Below, one piece after another: positions 1-5,797 of a DNA stretch of 5,811 nucleotides. Origin of the DNA: an uncultured Clostridia bacterium. Its GTDB lineage: Bacteria > Bacillota > Clostridia > Saccharofermentanales > Saccharofermentanaceae. How positions within the stretch are numbered: the first letter of the stretch is position 1; each line of letters begins with the position of its first letter. The notes under the pieces are model-generated. The model saw nothing but the letters and a program-made list of their open reading frames with translations, had not been told where the DNA came from and did no database searches. Position numbers and translations under genes: made by a program. The stretch spans positions 1-5,811 of the forward strand of contig CAMJGB010000123.1 in NCBI GenBank assembly GCA_946405115.1. The letters run 5' to 3'.

Positions 1-42
1 CGGTTATGAGCCGGGAGCTCTAACCAACTGAGCTAAAGGCCC
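1..42 (-). tRNA. tRNA with CAT anticodon (Ile2 or elongator Met), 5' part only
   Basis: Read on the minus strand from base 42, the sequence folds as the 5' part of a tRNA. It has a 7-nt acceptor strand GGGCCTT, T8 A9, a D-stem GCTC/GAGC with loop AGTTGGTTA, base T26, an anticodon stem CCCGG and loop CTCATAA. The anticodon CAT is at plus-strand bases 6-8. The gene is cut after three bases of the 3' anticodon strand, so the variable loop, T arm and acceptor 3' strand lie beyond the window. The body resembles, from memory, the Bacillus CAU isoleucine tRNA (GGACCTTTAGCTCAG...CGGCTCATAACCG). In that tRNA C34 is changed to lysidine by TilS so that it reads AUA. Automated annotation often labels such genes tRNA-Met. 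Identity between Ile2 and elongator Met cannot be settled from half the gene. Confidence 0.9.
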
Positions 43-86
43 ACATCATCACCTTTGTGCGTCTCGAAGTTTCAAAACGCTTAGTA

Positions 87-115
87 AGTATATAAATAGT
101 TTCTGTATAAGTCAA
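87..115 (-). promoter_or_regulatory. sigma-A promoter of the tRNA gene
   Basis: On the minus strand TTGACT (110-115) and TATACT (87-92) are separated by exactly 17 bases, each 5/6 to consensus. Transcription would start near base 80, leaving about 38 nt of leader to be removed by RNase P before the tRNA 5' end at base 42. The promoter lies between the tRNA and the terminator hairpin of the SPFH gene, so the tRNA is an independent transcription unit. Confidence 0.85.
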
Positions 116-135
116 GAGGTAATTTATACATTAAC

Positions 136-160
136 GGGGGCTGATGATGCCTCAGCCCCC
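136..160 (-). terminator. hairpin terminator downstream of the SPFH gene
   Basis: GGGGGCTGA (136-144) pairs perfectly with TCAGCCCCC (152-160), giving a 9-bp stem with five terminal G-C pairs and a 7-nt loop. It begins 13 bases past the stop codon of the SPFH gene. The bases that follow on the minus strand (GTTAATGTATAAATT) are AT-rich but not a true T run. It is therefore a strong hairpin with a weak tail, and termination may be incomplete. Confidence 0.65.
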
Positions 161-172
161 TACACTTACTTA

Positions 173-1075
173 TCAGCCTTCAGCCGGAACTTCAGAAACT
201 GCATTAACCTCATTCTCGCTCATATCACCAAGATCGATCATGGGAACTATGCTGTTCTCTTCCCCGGTCTGAATCATAGGAAGTCTGCCGTCCCATCTGC
301 TTATCGTCTCATAACGGATAATGTTAGGTGTCAGCGACTCCTCTCTGATGGAGTTTGCCTCAGCTTCTGCCTCTGCTTCGATGAGCATTGCATCTGCTTC
401 AGCCTGAGCAGAAGTTCTGGTTACCGTTGCCTGAGCCTCAGCCTGCTCGATTGCTCTCTGGTTCTCGATCTGCTGTGTCTGATAACGAATCTGAGCTGCC
501 TGCTGCTCGGCGATTACCTCGTTGTAGGAATCCTCGTAATCAGCATTGTTAACTACGACCTTGATGATCGTAATTGTATCCTCTCCGTATTTCTCATCAA
601 CAGATGCCTGCAAAGCCATAGCAATTGCGGGCTCAATGATGCCTCTGTTCGTTGCATCGATTGAATTGTACTGCTTTGCAGCAGACTTTACTGCTGAAGC
701 GACAAAGCTGCTTGTCATGATCGTATGCTCATAATCGTTAACATTAGCAACGAGCCAGGAAGATCTTCCGGGATTGATGCGGTATGTGATATTGATGCCT
801 TCATAGTAGAGGGCAGCACGCTCACTTGTCTCACTCCAGATCTGACCGTCGATCGTTATGTCCTGCTGCTTGTTATTAACAAGGCGGATCGTCTCGATGA
901 CAGGAATCTTAAGGGCAATGCCGGGCTCAATATTCTCGGCACTAACCTGACCCAATCTTACTCGTACACCGGTATAACCGGTGGGAACGATCTTGAACGA
1001 ATTTGCGATAATCAGAATCAGTGCAGCTACAATGATTCCTCCGATTATCAGCTTCTTTGAAAACTTTTCCTTCAT
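173..1075 (-). CDS. SPFH/prohibitin-family membrane protein
   Basis: A 300-residue protein with an N-terminal membrane anchor (about residues 9-27, LIIGGIIVAALILII) behind a lysine-rich tip, which predicts that the bulk is outside or at the membrane surface. Residues about 29-190 form an SPFH (band 7) domain, recognisable from IVPTGYTGVRVRLGQV and the PGIALKIPVIE stretch. Residues about 186-245 are rich in Ala, Glu and Gln, the coiled coil through which this family oligomerises. The end of the domain has the prohibitin-like SLTPNIIRYETISRWDGRLP (about 247-266), followed by an acidic tail. Family members form large ring-like membrane assemblies that organise microdomains or modulate FtsH-type proteases; no partner is encoded next door. 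ATG 1073-1075 is preceded by AAGGAGG (1086-1092) at 10 bases, fixing the start. The gene appears monocistronic, with a promoter upstream and a hairpin downstream. The family call is firm; the cellular role is not. Confidence 0.9.
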   Translation of the reverse strand: MKEKFSKKLIIGGIIVAALILIIANSFKIVPTGYTGVRVRLGQVSAENIEPGIALKIPVIETIRLVNNKQQDITIDGQIWSETSERAALYYEGINITYRINPGRSSWLVANVNDYEHTIMTSSFVASAVKSAAKQYNSIDATNRGIIEPAIAMALQASVDEKYGEDTITIIKVVVNNADYEDSYNEVIAEQQAAQIRYQTQQIENQRAIEQAEAQATVTRTSAQAEADAMLIEAEAEAEANSIREESLTPNIIRYETISRWDGRLPMIQTGEENSIVPMIDLGDMSENEVNAVSEVPAEG

Positions 1076-1109
1076 TGTAGAGGAACCTCCTTAATCTTTA
1101 TTGAAAATG

Positions 1110-1138
1110 ATTATACAAGAACGGATATTCAGTAATGA
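1110..1138 (-). promoter_or_regulatory. probable promoter of the SPFH gene
   Basis: A perfect -10 hexamer TATAAT lies at 1110-1115 on the minus strand, about 35 bases before the start codon and after the terminator of the preceding gene. Seventeen bases upstream the -35 region reads TCATTA (1133-1138), which is poor, so the call rests on the -10 and its position. Activity may need an activator or come mainly from the AT-rich surroundings. Confidence 0.5.
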
Positions 1139-1157
1139 TTAAGGAATATTTAAGTTG

Positions 1158-1184
1158 AAAAAGGCTGCCCTGAAGGACAGCCTT
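1158..1184 (-). terminator. intrinsic terminator of the TIM-barrel/AMP-ligase gene
   Basis: On the minus strand AAGGCTG and CAGCCTT (1178-1184 and 1161-1167) form a 7-bp stem. After one mismatch it continues with two more G-C pairs (1175-1176 with 1169-1170) and a TTCA loop. The 3' arm runs straight into a T tract ending at 1158. It lies 24 bases after the stop codon, the usual place for a Rho-independent terminator. Confidence 0.85.
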
Positions 1185-1208
1185 AAAAGTAAACAATGTA
1201 GGAATTGA

Positions 1209-3737
1209 TTAAGCAGTTACGATCTTGCTTGCGTTCTCAAGACCGTGTCTTGCAACAGCTTCCTGTCTCATCTTGTACTTGAGGATCTTTCCTGCTGCAT
1301 TCATGGGAAAAGAATCTACGAAGTCGACGTATCTCGGAACCTTGTGTTTAGCCATGTGAGTCTTAACATATTCCTTGATTTCTTCCTCGGAAGACTCACA
1401 GCCGGGCTTCAGGATTACGCATGCCATGATCTCCTCACCGTAGTCGGCATCAGGAACACCGATTACCTGAACATCCTGGATCTTCTCGTGTGTATAGAGG
1501 AAATCCTCGATCTCCTTAGGATAGATGTTCTCTCCTCCTCTGATGATCATGTCCTTGATACGGCCTGTGATCTTGTAGTAACCGTCCTCAGGACGTCTGA
1601 GAGCAAGGTCACCTGAATGGAGCCAGCCGTCTTCATCGATAGCTGCTGCAGTAGCCTCAGGCATCTTGTAGTAACCCTTCATGATGTTGTAACCGCGTGC
1701 ACAGAACTCACCCGGTACTCCGTCAGGACACTCCTCACCTGTCTCAGGATCAACGATCTTTGTCTCAACACCGAAGATGGAAGGTCCGACAGTGTTAACA
1801 CGCTGCTCGATAGTATCTGTTGTCTTACTCATTGTTGTAGCAGGAGATGCCTCTGTCTGACCGTATGTGATAACGATCTCAGGCATATGCATCTTCTCGA
1901 TAACTTCTTCCATCGTCTTGATAGGACAAGGTGAGCCTGCCATGATACCTGTTCTCATGTGAGAGAAGTCAGTCTTAGGGAAGTTCTCATGTCCAAGCAT
2001 GGCAATGAACATAGTAGGAACACCGTGGAAGCATGTGATCTTCTCCTGGTTGATGCAGTGAAGTCCCTTTCGAGGTGAGAAAGCCGTAATAGGTGACATA
2101 GTAACACCGTGTGTAACGGATGCCGTCATGGCGAGAACCATACCGAAGCAGTGGAACATAGGAACCTGAATCATCATGCGGTCAGCTGTGGAGAGGTCCA
2201 TGCAGTCTCCGATAGCCTTACCGTTGTTAACGACGTTGTAGTGTGTAAGCATAACGCCCTTAGGGAAACCTGTTGTTCCTGATGTGTACTGCATGTTGCA
2301 GACGTCGTGCTTGTCGATAGTTCTTCTGATTCTCTCTACTTCGCTGTAAGGAACCTTATCAGCAAGAGTATGAAGCTCATCCCAGTGGAAACATCCGGGA
2401 ACCTTGGACTCGCAAGTGATGATGTTCTTCAAATAAGGAAGTCTTGCAGCCTGAAGCTTACCGGGCTCGCTGTCCTTAAGTTCAGGGCAGATCTCGTTGA
2501 TGATCTGGAGATAATCGGAATCCTTGAACTTGTCGATCATGACGAGAGTGCATGTATCAGACTGTCTCAAGAGGTACTCGATCTCGTGGATCTTGTAAGC
2601 AGTGTTAACTGTTACGAGTACGCAGCCGATCTTTGTTGCAGCCCAGAATGTAAGGTACCACTGAGGTACGTTTGTAGCCCAGATAGCGATGTGATCGCCC
2701 TTCTTACATCCCATAGCGAGGAAAGCTCTTGCAAGGCTGTCTACATCATCACGGAACTCGGGATAAGTTCTTGTGTAGTCAAGCTCAGTGTAGCGGAAAG
2801 CATACTGATGAGGGAAAAGCTCACAAACCTTGTCGAGTACATCCGGGAATGTAAGATCGATCAAAGTCTCCTTGGGCCAGGGATAAACTCCTGTTCCCCT
2901 CTTGTCCTGTTGAAGAGTCTCCTTATTCTTGTGATCTCTGTACTGCTCCATGTAGCCTGCGAAGTGAGGAACTACGATGTTTGCATCGAGAAGATCCTTG
3001 GACCATCTGTAAACCCACTCAAGGGAAACGTAACCTGCGAAGTTGATTGCCTCAAGAGCTTTGAATGTCTCCTTAAGAGGCATGTCACCTGTGCCCATGA
3101 GCTTGTATGTAACCTTGTCTCCCTCGATTACGGAATCCTTAACATGAACGTGCTTGATGTACTCACCGAGAGTATCTACAGTCTGCTTAGGGCTCTCACC
3201 GAAGAATCTGTAAGGATGGTGCATATCCCAAAGAGCAGCTACCTTACGGCTGCCGATCTCGTCGAGAACCTTCTTAAGGCGCTTTGTGTCAGCATAAGCA
3301 CCGTTAGTCTCGAGAAGGAGAGTAACGTTATACTTCTCTGCGATAGGAACGAGCTGCTTCATTGTCTCGATGACAACAGCATCGTCTACTTCCTTACCGG
3401 GAGCAGCATTGCGGTCACCAAGTACTCTTATGTAGCTTGCGCCGATCTTGGAAGCAAGCTCACAGTAGGCAATGATCTCATCTTCTGCCTGCTGTCTTGT
3501 GTTTACATCATTTACCGGCTCGCCTGAAGACAAGCAGGGAATCTCTAGCTTTAGCTGCTTTAGCTTCGCGATAGTATTGGGTAGCTCCTTCTCTGTGAAG
3601 GGAGCGGCCTTAACCGAGAAAATATCGTCACCTAGACCTCTAATCTCGATACCGTCGAAGTTGAAGTCCTTGGCCATGGAATAGATTTCCTGCCAAGAGA
3701 AATCGGGACATGCGAGTGTCGAAAAGCAAGTAAGCAT
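1209..3737 (-). CDS. fusion: xylose-isomerase-like TIM barrel + acyl-CoA synthetase (AMP ligase)
   Basis: One uninterrupted 842-residue frame with two complete enzymes. Residues 1-263 are a sugar phosphate isomerase/epimerase-type TIM barrel. Candidate metal ligands are all present: E143 (LLLETN), D171 with H174 (WDMHH), H198 (HVHVKD) and E240 (SLEW). Residues 264-284 look like a linker. Residues about 285-842 are an ANL-superfamily adenylating enzyme, which converts a carboxylic acid plus ATP to acyl-AMP and then acyl-CoA. It has YTSGTTGFPKGV (484-495), YGQTEAS (625-631), GWLHSGD (704-710), GRIKDMIIRGGENIYP (725-740) and the C-terminal catalytic lysine K817 in NAAGKILK. Its length and motifs fit the medium/long-chain fatty-acyl-CoA synthetase branch; the substrate is unknown. 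ATG 3735-3737 has AAAGGGG (3744-3750) six bases upstream. No ribosome site precedes internal Met263, so separate translation of the ligase is unlikely. The product is presumably a cytosolic bifunctional enzyme. Domain calls are secure; the joint pathway is not known. Confidence 0.93.
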   Translation of the reverse strand: MLTCFSTLACPDFSWQEIYSMAKDFNFDGIEIRGLGDDIFSVKAAPFTEKELPNTIAKLKQLKLEIPCLSSGEPVNDVNTRQQAEDEIIAYCELASKIGASYIRVLGDRNAAPGKEVDDAVVIETMKQLVPIAEKYNVTLLLETNGAYADTKRLKKVLDEIGSRKVAALWDMHHPYRFFGESPKQTVDTLGEYIKHVHVKDSVIEGDKVTYKLMGTGDMPLKETFKALEAINFAGYVSLEWVYRWSKDLLDANIVVPHFAGYMEQYRDHKNKETLQQDKRGTGVYPWPKETLIDLTFPDVLDKVCELFPHQYAFRYTELDYTRTYPEFRDDVDSLARAFLAMGCKKGDHIAIWATNVPQWYLTFWAATKIGCVLVTVNTAYKIHEIEYLLRQSDTCTLVMIDKFKDSDYLQIINEICPELKDSEPGKLQAARLPYLKNIITCESKVPGCFHWDELHTLADKVPYSEVERIRRTIDKHDVCNMQYTSGTTGFPKGVMLTHYNVVNNGKAIGDCMDLSTADRMMIQVPMFHCFGMVLAMTASVTHGVTMSPITAFSPRKGLHCINQEKITCFHGVPTMFIAMLGHENFPKTDFSHMRTGIMAGSPCPIKTMEEVIEKMHMPEIVITYGQTEASPATTMSKTTDTIEQRVNTVGPSIFGVETKIVDPETGEECPDGVPGEFCARGYNIMKGYYKMPEATAAAIDEDGWLHSGDLALRRPEDGYYKITGRIKDMIIRGGENIYPKEIEDFLYTHEKIQDVQVIGVPDADYGEEIMACVILKPGCESSEEEIKEYVKTHMAKHKVPRYVDFVDSFPMNAAGKILKYKMRQEAVARHGLENASKIVTA

Positions 3738-3772
3738 AGTGAACCCCTTTTTATTAAATAAGTTTCGTGGGT

Positions 3773-3801
3773 ATTTTAATATCTGCTCCCGACTCTGTAA
3801 A
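3773..3801 (-). promoter_or_regulatory. promoter of the TIM-barrel/AMP-ligase gene
   Basis: TTTACA (3796-3801) and TAAAAT (3773-3778) on the minus strand are spaced by 17 bases, each 5/6 to the sigma-A consensus. An AT-rich stretch (ATTTTTATTAAC) lies just upstream. The predicted start near 3766 gives a leader of about 28 nt carrying the AAAGGGG ribosome site. No palindrome resembling the 5634-5669 operator is present, so control by the neighbouring TetR protein is not supported here. Confidence 0.7.
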
Positions 3802-3862
3802 ACAGCAAAAGTTAATAAAAATTCACGATATTACGCGTGTATATATGGGGAAATCAATACCA

Positions 3863-3893
3863 AGCCTTCAGATAAACGGCTCTGAAGGAGGCT
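3863..3893 (-). other. stem-loop across the tetR stop codon, possible weak terminator
   Basis: CCTTCAG (3865-3871) pairs with CTGAAGG (3882-3888) in a 7-bp stem, and AG/CT flanks can pair beyond a small bulge. The loop is 10 nt. The structure includes the TGA stop of the regulator gene (3868-3870). The downstream minus-strand bases (TTGGTATTGATTT) lack a T run, so it is a poor terminator. It may protect the 3' end or have no role. Confidence 0.35.
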
Positions 3894-4476
3894 CAACACC
3901 GATAGAACCCATAATCTTTACGCCGACTTCGTACACCATCCTTAAGGCTTCTTCCTTAGGCATTCTGAAGTTATCGAACATCATCATTACGGCAAGTCCG
4001 TGCGTATAAATAACGACGTCTCTTACGGCTTTTCCGAGCTCTTCCTCGGGGATATCATACTCGGAAGCAATAAGCTTTAATGCTTCCTTGTCAAACTGAA
4101 ACATGAAGATACTGGAATTACCGGTGATGCTTTCACCTATGGTCTTCTCCGGGCTGTCAACATTGATGAATCTGAACACATTCGGATGGTCGCAGGCACA
4201 CGAGATATAATGCACACCTGATATAAAGAATGCCTCAAAAGCAGGCTTCCCCTCCATCTTCTCCGGCAACACCTCGAAAAGCTTATTCGAAGCAAAGAAG
4301 TACAGTTCCTTCTTAAGCTCTGTCATGCTTCCGAAGTGCCATGATATGGGCTGTGTCGAACAGTTAAGCTTTGATGCTATGGATTTTATGGCAACGGCTT
4401 CGATACCGCCCTCATCGAGCAGTTCGTAAGCCGCTTCCAGTATCATCGTTTTGTCTATCTTCGCTTTACGTCCCAT
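3868..4476 (-). CDS. TetR/AcrR-family transcriptional regulator
   Basis: A 202-residue protein, the usual TetR length. The N-terminal 50 residues form the DNA-binding domain: helix 1 around 8-22 (DKTMILEAAYELLDEGG), then the helix-turn-helix IKSIASKLNCSTQPISWHFGS (about 30-50). The recognition helix ends in WHF where most members have YYHF or YRHF. The rest (about 55-195) is helical ligand-binding and dimerisation domain with DHPNVFRFI in the middle, a position typical of TetR C-terminal domains; the ligand is not predictable. It is the last gene of a three-gene operon. Its ATG lies inside the end of the previous gene (11-base overlap), and no Shine-Dalgarno is seen in the bases before it, so translation probably depends on coupling to the upstream gene. 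The likely operator is the palindrome pair at the operon promoter, implying autoregulation (inference). Family call firm; target and inducer unknown. Confidence 0.9.
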   Translation of the reverse strand: MGRKAKIDKTMILEAAYELLDEGGIEAVAIKSIASKLNCSTQPISWHFGSMTELKKELYFFASNKLFEVLPEKMEGKPAFEAFFISGVHYISCACDHPNVFRFINVDSPEKTIGESITGNSSIFMFQFDKEALKLIASEYDIPEEELGKAVRDVVIYTHGLAVMMMFDNFRMPKEEALRMVYEVGVKIMGSIGVEPPSEPFI

Positions 4477-5119
4477 ATGGTTTATAGTTCAAGGGCTTAT
4501 CGCAGCCCCATCCCTTAGCAATCTTATTGAACATGATCCTTCCGACCGTCTTAAAGATTATACCCAATAAAACTCTTATATGAGCGGGAAAGATCTCAGG
4601 ACCGGTAAACTTCTTGCACTCTTCTCCGAAGAAGTTACCTTCCTCACCATAGACCTCACCCATTCTTTGATAAGGTCCGGTAACCTTGTCCTGCATATCT
4701 CCCTCGAAGAATCTTATGCTGAAATTATCGCCCTTGATAAGAGTTCCCTTGTACTCACAGCCAAGCCTTTTACTGAGCATTACAAGGTACTCTTCGCCGC
4801 ACCTTAACTGAGCACCCTCAGCAAAACCTCCCTGCAGGATATATGCGATCTTCGCAGTACCGTCCTTGGGTGTAACCGTAGAAAGGAATTCCAGAAGAAG
4901 GCCCGGTATATTCTCTACATAAAGTGGAATTGCGATGAGAATGTTATCGTTCTTGTCCCACGCCTCACGAATGCCGTCCCACTGCTTCCTGTCAGACACC
5001 TCGTACTGCTCGTAAGTGTTTCCTCTTGAACTTAAGCCTGCGGTGAATTTCGCAAGGATCTTATCCGTGTTGCTGTACTTCTTTACTCTTGGGCTTCCGT
5101 TAATGATCAAGACATGCAT
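4466..5119 (-). CDS. FMN-reductase-like flavodoxin-fold protein
   Basis: A 217-residue protein of the NAD(P)H-dependent FMN reductase / flavodoxin-fold superfamily. The first strand and flavin-phosphate loop are intact: LIINGSPRVKKYSNT (residues 4-18), with N7, G8, S9, R11 and S16-N17-T18 in the expected places. The second flavin loop is IPLYVENIPG (64-73) and a third is LQGGFAEG (95-102). There is no CX2CX2C cluster. The C-terminal segment 181-205 (IRVLLGIIFKTVGRIMF...) is hydrophobic and basic, so membrane or partner contact is conceivable. Such proteins usually move electrons from NAD(P)H to quinones, flavins or other acceptors; the acceptor here is unknown. The start overlaps the end of the upstream gene by 13 bases and has its own strong ribosome site (5128-5134), with ATG at 5117-5119. 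A second ATG four bases on is out of frame. Confidence 0.85.
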   Translation of the reverse strand: MHVLIINGSPRVKKYSNTDKILAKFTAGLSSRGNTYEQYEVSDRKQWDGIREAWDKNDNILIAIPLYVENIPGLLLEFLSTVTPKDGTAKIAYILQGGFAEGAQLRCGEEYLVMLSKRLGCEYKGTLIKGDNFSIRFFEGDMQDKVTGPYQRMGEVYGEEGNFFGEECKKFTGPEIFPAHIRVLLGIIFKTVGRIMFNKIAKGWGCDKPLNYKPYGT

Positions 5120-5613
5120 GCTGCTATCTCCTCCACACTTTCCTTGCTGTAAGCACCGAGCGACTCACTTTCAAAATTAAGCGCACACCGTGCGGTCCAC
5201 TTCTTAAGGTAGGCCATGTCTGCCTCCCCCGTTACGATGATGCCGACATCGGTTCTCTTCTTATAACGCGCCACGTGTCTCATCTGGTCTCCCTTAAACT
5301 TAAGGTACATCGTCGCGATAGGAAGGATCCTGTCGAAAATATTCTTTCCCTTGTAATCGATGAATCCAAGCGCCGTGTCAGAGATTACCCAGAGCTGATC
5401 AGCCTTGATGATCTTCTTTAAGATCTCCTCGTAGTCGTCCTTGATGGAACATATTCCGGGAGTCTTAAGCCAGCAGTAGTTACAGCCAATGCAGGGTTTG
5501 ATGGTAAGAGAAGAAGCCTCAACCACCTCATACTCTTTATTCTGAGAGTCAAGAAGTGTCTTAAGGCTTCCGGTTATCCCGCAATCTTCAGTCGTATTTA
5601 CTATAAGTATCAT
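5107..5613 (-). CDS. iron-sulfur-flavoprotein-like flavodoxin-fold protein
   Basis: A 168-residue protein of the flavodoxin/FMN-reductase superfamily, first gene of the operon. Residues 39-60 hold KPCIGCNYCWLKTPGICSIKDD. C41, C44, C47 and C55 are spaced CX2CX2CX7C, within the compact CX2CX2CX4-7C motif known from archaeal iron-sulfur flavoprotein (Isf), where it binds a 4Fe-4S cluster. The motif's KP...DD surroundings are common in clostridial flavodoxin-family proteins. The first loop, NTTEDCGITGS (6-16), departs from the usual GSxRxxSxT flavin-phosphate pattern, and the chain is shorter than typical relatives (about 180-210). A FIDYKGKNIFDR stretch (84-95) matches the region after the second flavin loop. 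Flavin and cluster binding are inferred, not shown. ATG 5611-5613 has AAAGGCGG (5621-5628) seven bases upstream. The TGA stop lies inside the next gene. Confidence 0.82.
   Translation of the reverse strand: MILIVNTTEDCGITGSLKTLLDSQNKEYEVVEASSLTIKPCIGCNYCWLKTPGICSIKDDYEEILKKIIKADQLWVISDTALGFIDYKGKNIFDRILPIATMYLKFKGDQMRHVARYKKRTDVGIIVTGEADMAYLKKWTARCALNFESESLGAYSKESVEEIAACMS
5128..5134 (-). promoter_or_regulatory. ribosome binding site of the FMN-reductase-like gene, inside the upstream gene
   Basis: GGAGGAG sits eight bases before ATG 5117-5119 and within the last codons of the preceding gene. It decides the start and lets the second flavoprotein be initiated independently as well as by coupling. 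Confidence 0.8.
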
Positions 5614-5633
5614 GATCTATCCGCCTTTCAACT

Positions 5634-5655
5634 TTATGTAAACATGTTTATATAA
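5634..5655 (-). promoter_or_regulatory. operator site A, 22-bp palindrome
   Basis: The plus strand has a perfect 12-bp core TAAACATGTTTA (5639-5650). It extends to 22 bp with TTAT/ATAA outer arms and a single mismatched pair (5638 with 5651). It lies between the predicted transcription start and the ribosome site of the flavoprotein-tetR operon. Its size and symmetry are typical of TetR-family operators; binding by the operon's own TetR is inference. Confidence 0.65.
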
Positions 5656-5669
5656 TCGTATTTACATAA
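5648..5669 (-). promoter_or_regulatory. operator site B, second degenerate palindrome over the -10
   Basis: A second 22-bp window has the same outer arms: TTATATAA (5648-5655) and TTTACATAA (5661-5669), with seven of eight outer positions symmetric but a non-symmetric centre (TCGTA). It shares the TTATATAA half-site with site A and covers part of the -10 hexamer. A bound dimer would block RNA polymerase. Confidence 0.5.
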
Positions 5670-5693
5670 TATCATCAGCGGTGTTTTTGTCAA
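5666..5693 (-). promoter_or_regulatory. strong promoter of the flavoprotein-tetR operon
   Basis: On the minus strand a perfect -35 TTGACA (5688-5693) and a -10 TATTAT (5666-5671) are separated by 16 bases, with TGA before the -10 making an extended -10 (TGnTATTAT). Transcription would begin near 5659, leaving a leader of about 46 nt that contains site A. A strong promoter with operators over the -10 and start is a classic repressible arrangement. Confidence 0.85.
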
Positions 5694-5760
5694 GCGTTTT
5701 GATCAAGGCTACTTAGGAAATCTTCTATAGCATCACGTGTTATTGCTCACTGATCTTTTA

Positions 5761-5797
5761 TGTGGCGGATTGATTGTTATGTGTGGCGAAATGATTA
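5761..5797. repeat. two direct repeats with 21-bp spacing at the right edge
   Basis: TGTGGCGGATTGATTG (5761-5776) recurs as TGTGGCGAAATGATTA (5782-5797), 13 of 16 bases identical, offset by 21 bases (two helical turns). Both copies are preceded by a TTATG-like string. The pair lies upstream of the flavoprotein promoter and no gene covers it. It could be a tandem protein-binding site or the terminal repeat region of a mobile element continuing past the edge. Confidence 0.5.

Noticed and set aside
546..1060. Two plus-strand open frames (62 and 111 codons) opposite the SPFH gene
   Set aside because: No family resemblance, and the opposite strand has a clear membrane anchor, SPFH domain and coiled coil.
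2886..2951. Internal start at Met263 that could give a separate acyl-CoA synthetase
   Set aside because: The bases upstream of this ATG contain no Shine-Dalgarno sequence at a usable distance, so separate translation is not supported.
2307..3527. A 406-codon open frame on the plus strand, opposite the fusion gene
   Set aside because: The translation has no recognisable domain, is rich in Leu, Ser, Val and Cys as expected for an antisense shadow, and lies fully inside a convincing two-domain enzyme on the other strand.
3815..3840. Possible terminator CACG...CGTG followed by TTTTT on the minus strand after tetR
   Set aside because: The stem is only four base pairs with an AT-rich 8-nt loop, too weak to call.
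3767..4009. An 80-codon plus-strand frame across the gap and the end of tetR
   Set aside because: Most of it mirrors the tetR coding region and the rest overlaps the fusion-gene promoter; no domain is seen.
5701..5755. GATCA...TGATC inverted arms and a CACGTG site upstream of the flavoprotein operon
   Set aside because: The arms are five bases long and 45 bases apart, and the hexamer occurs often by chance; no supporting context.
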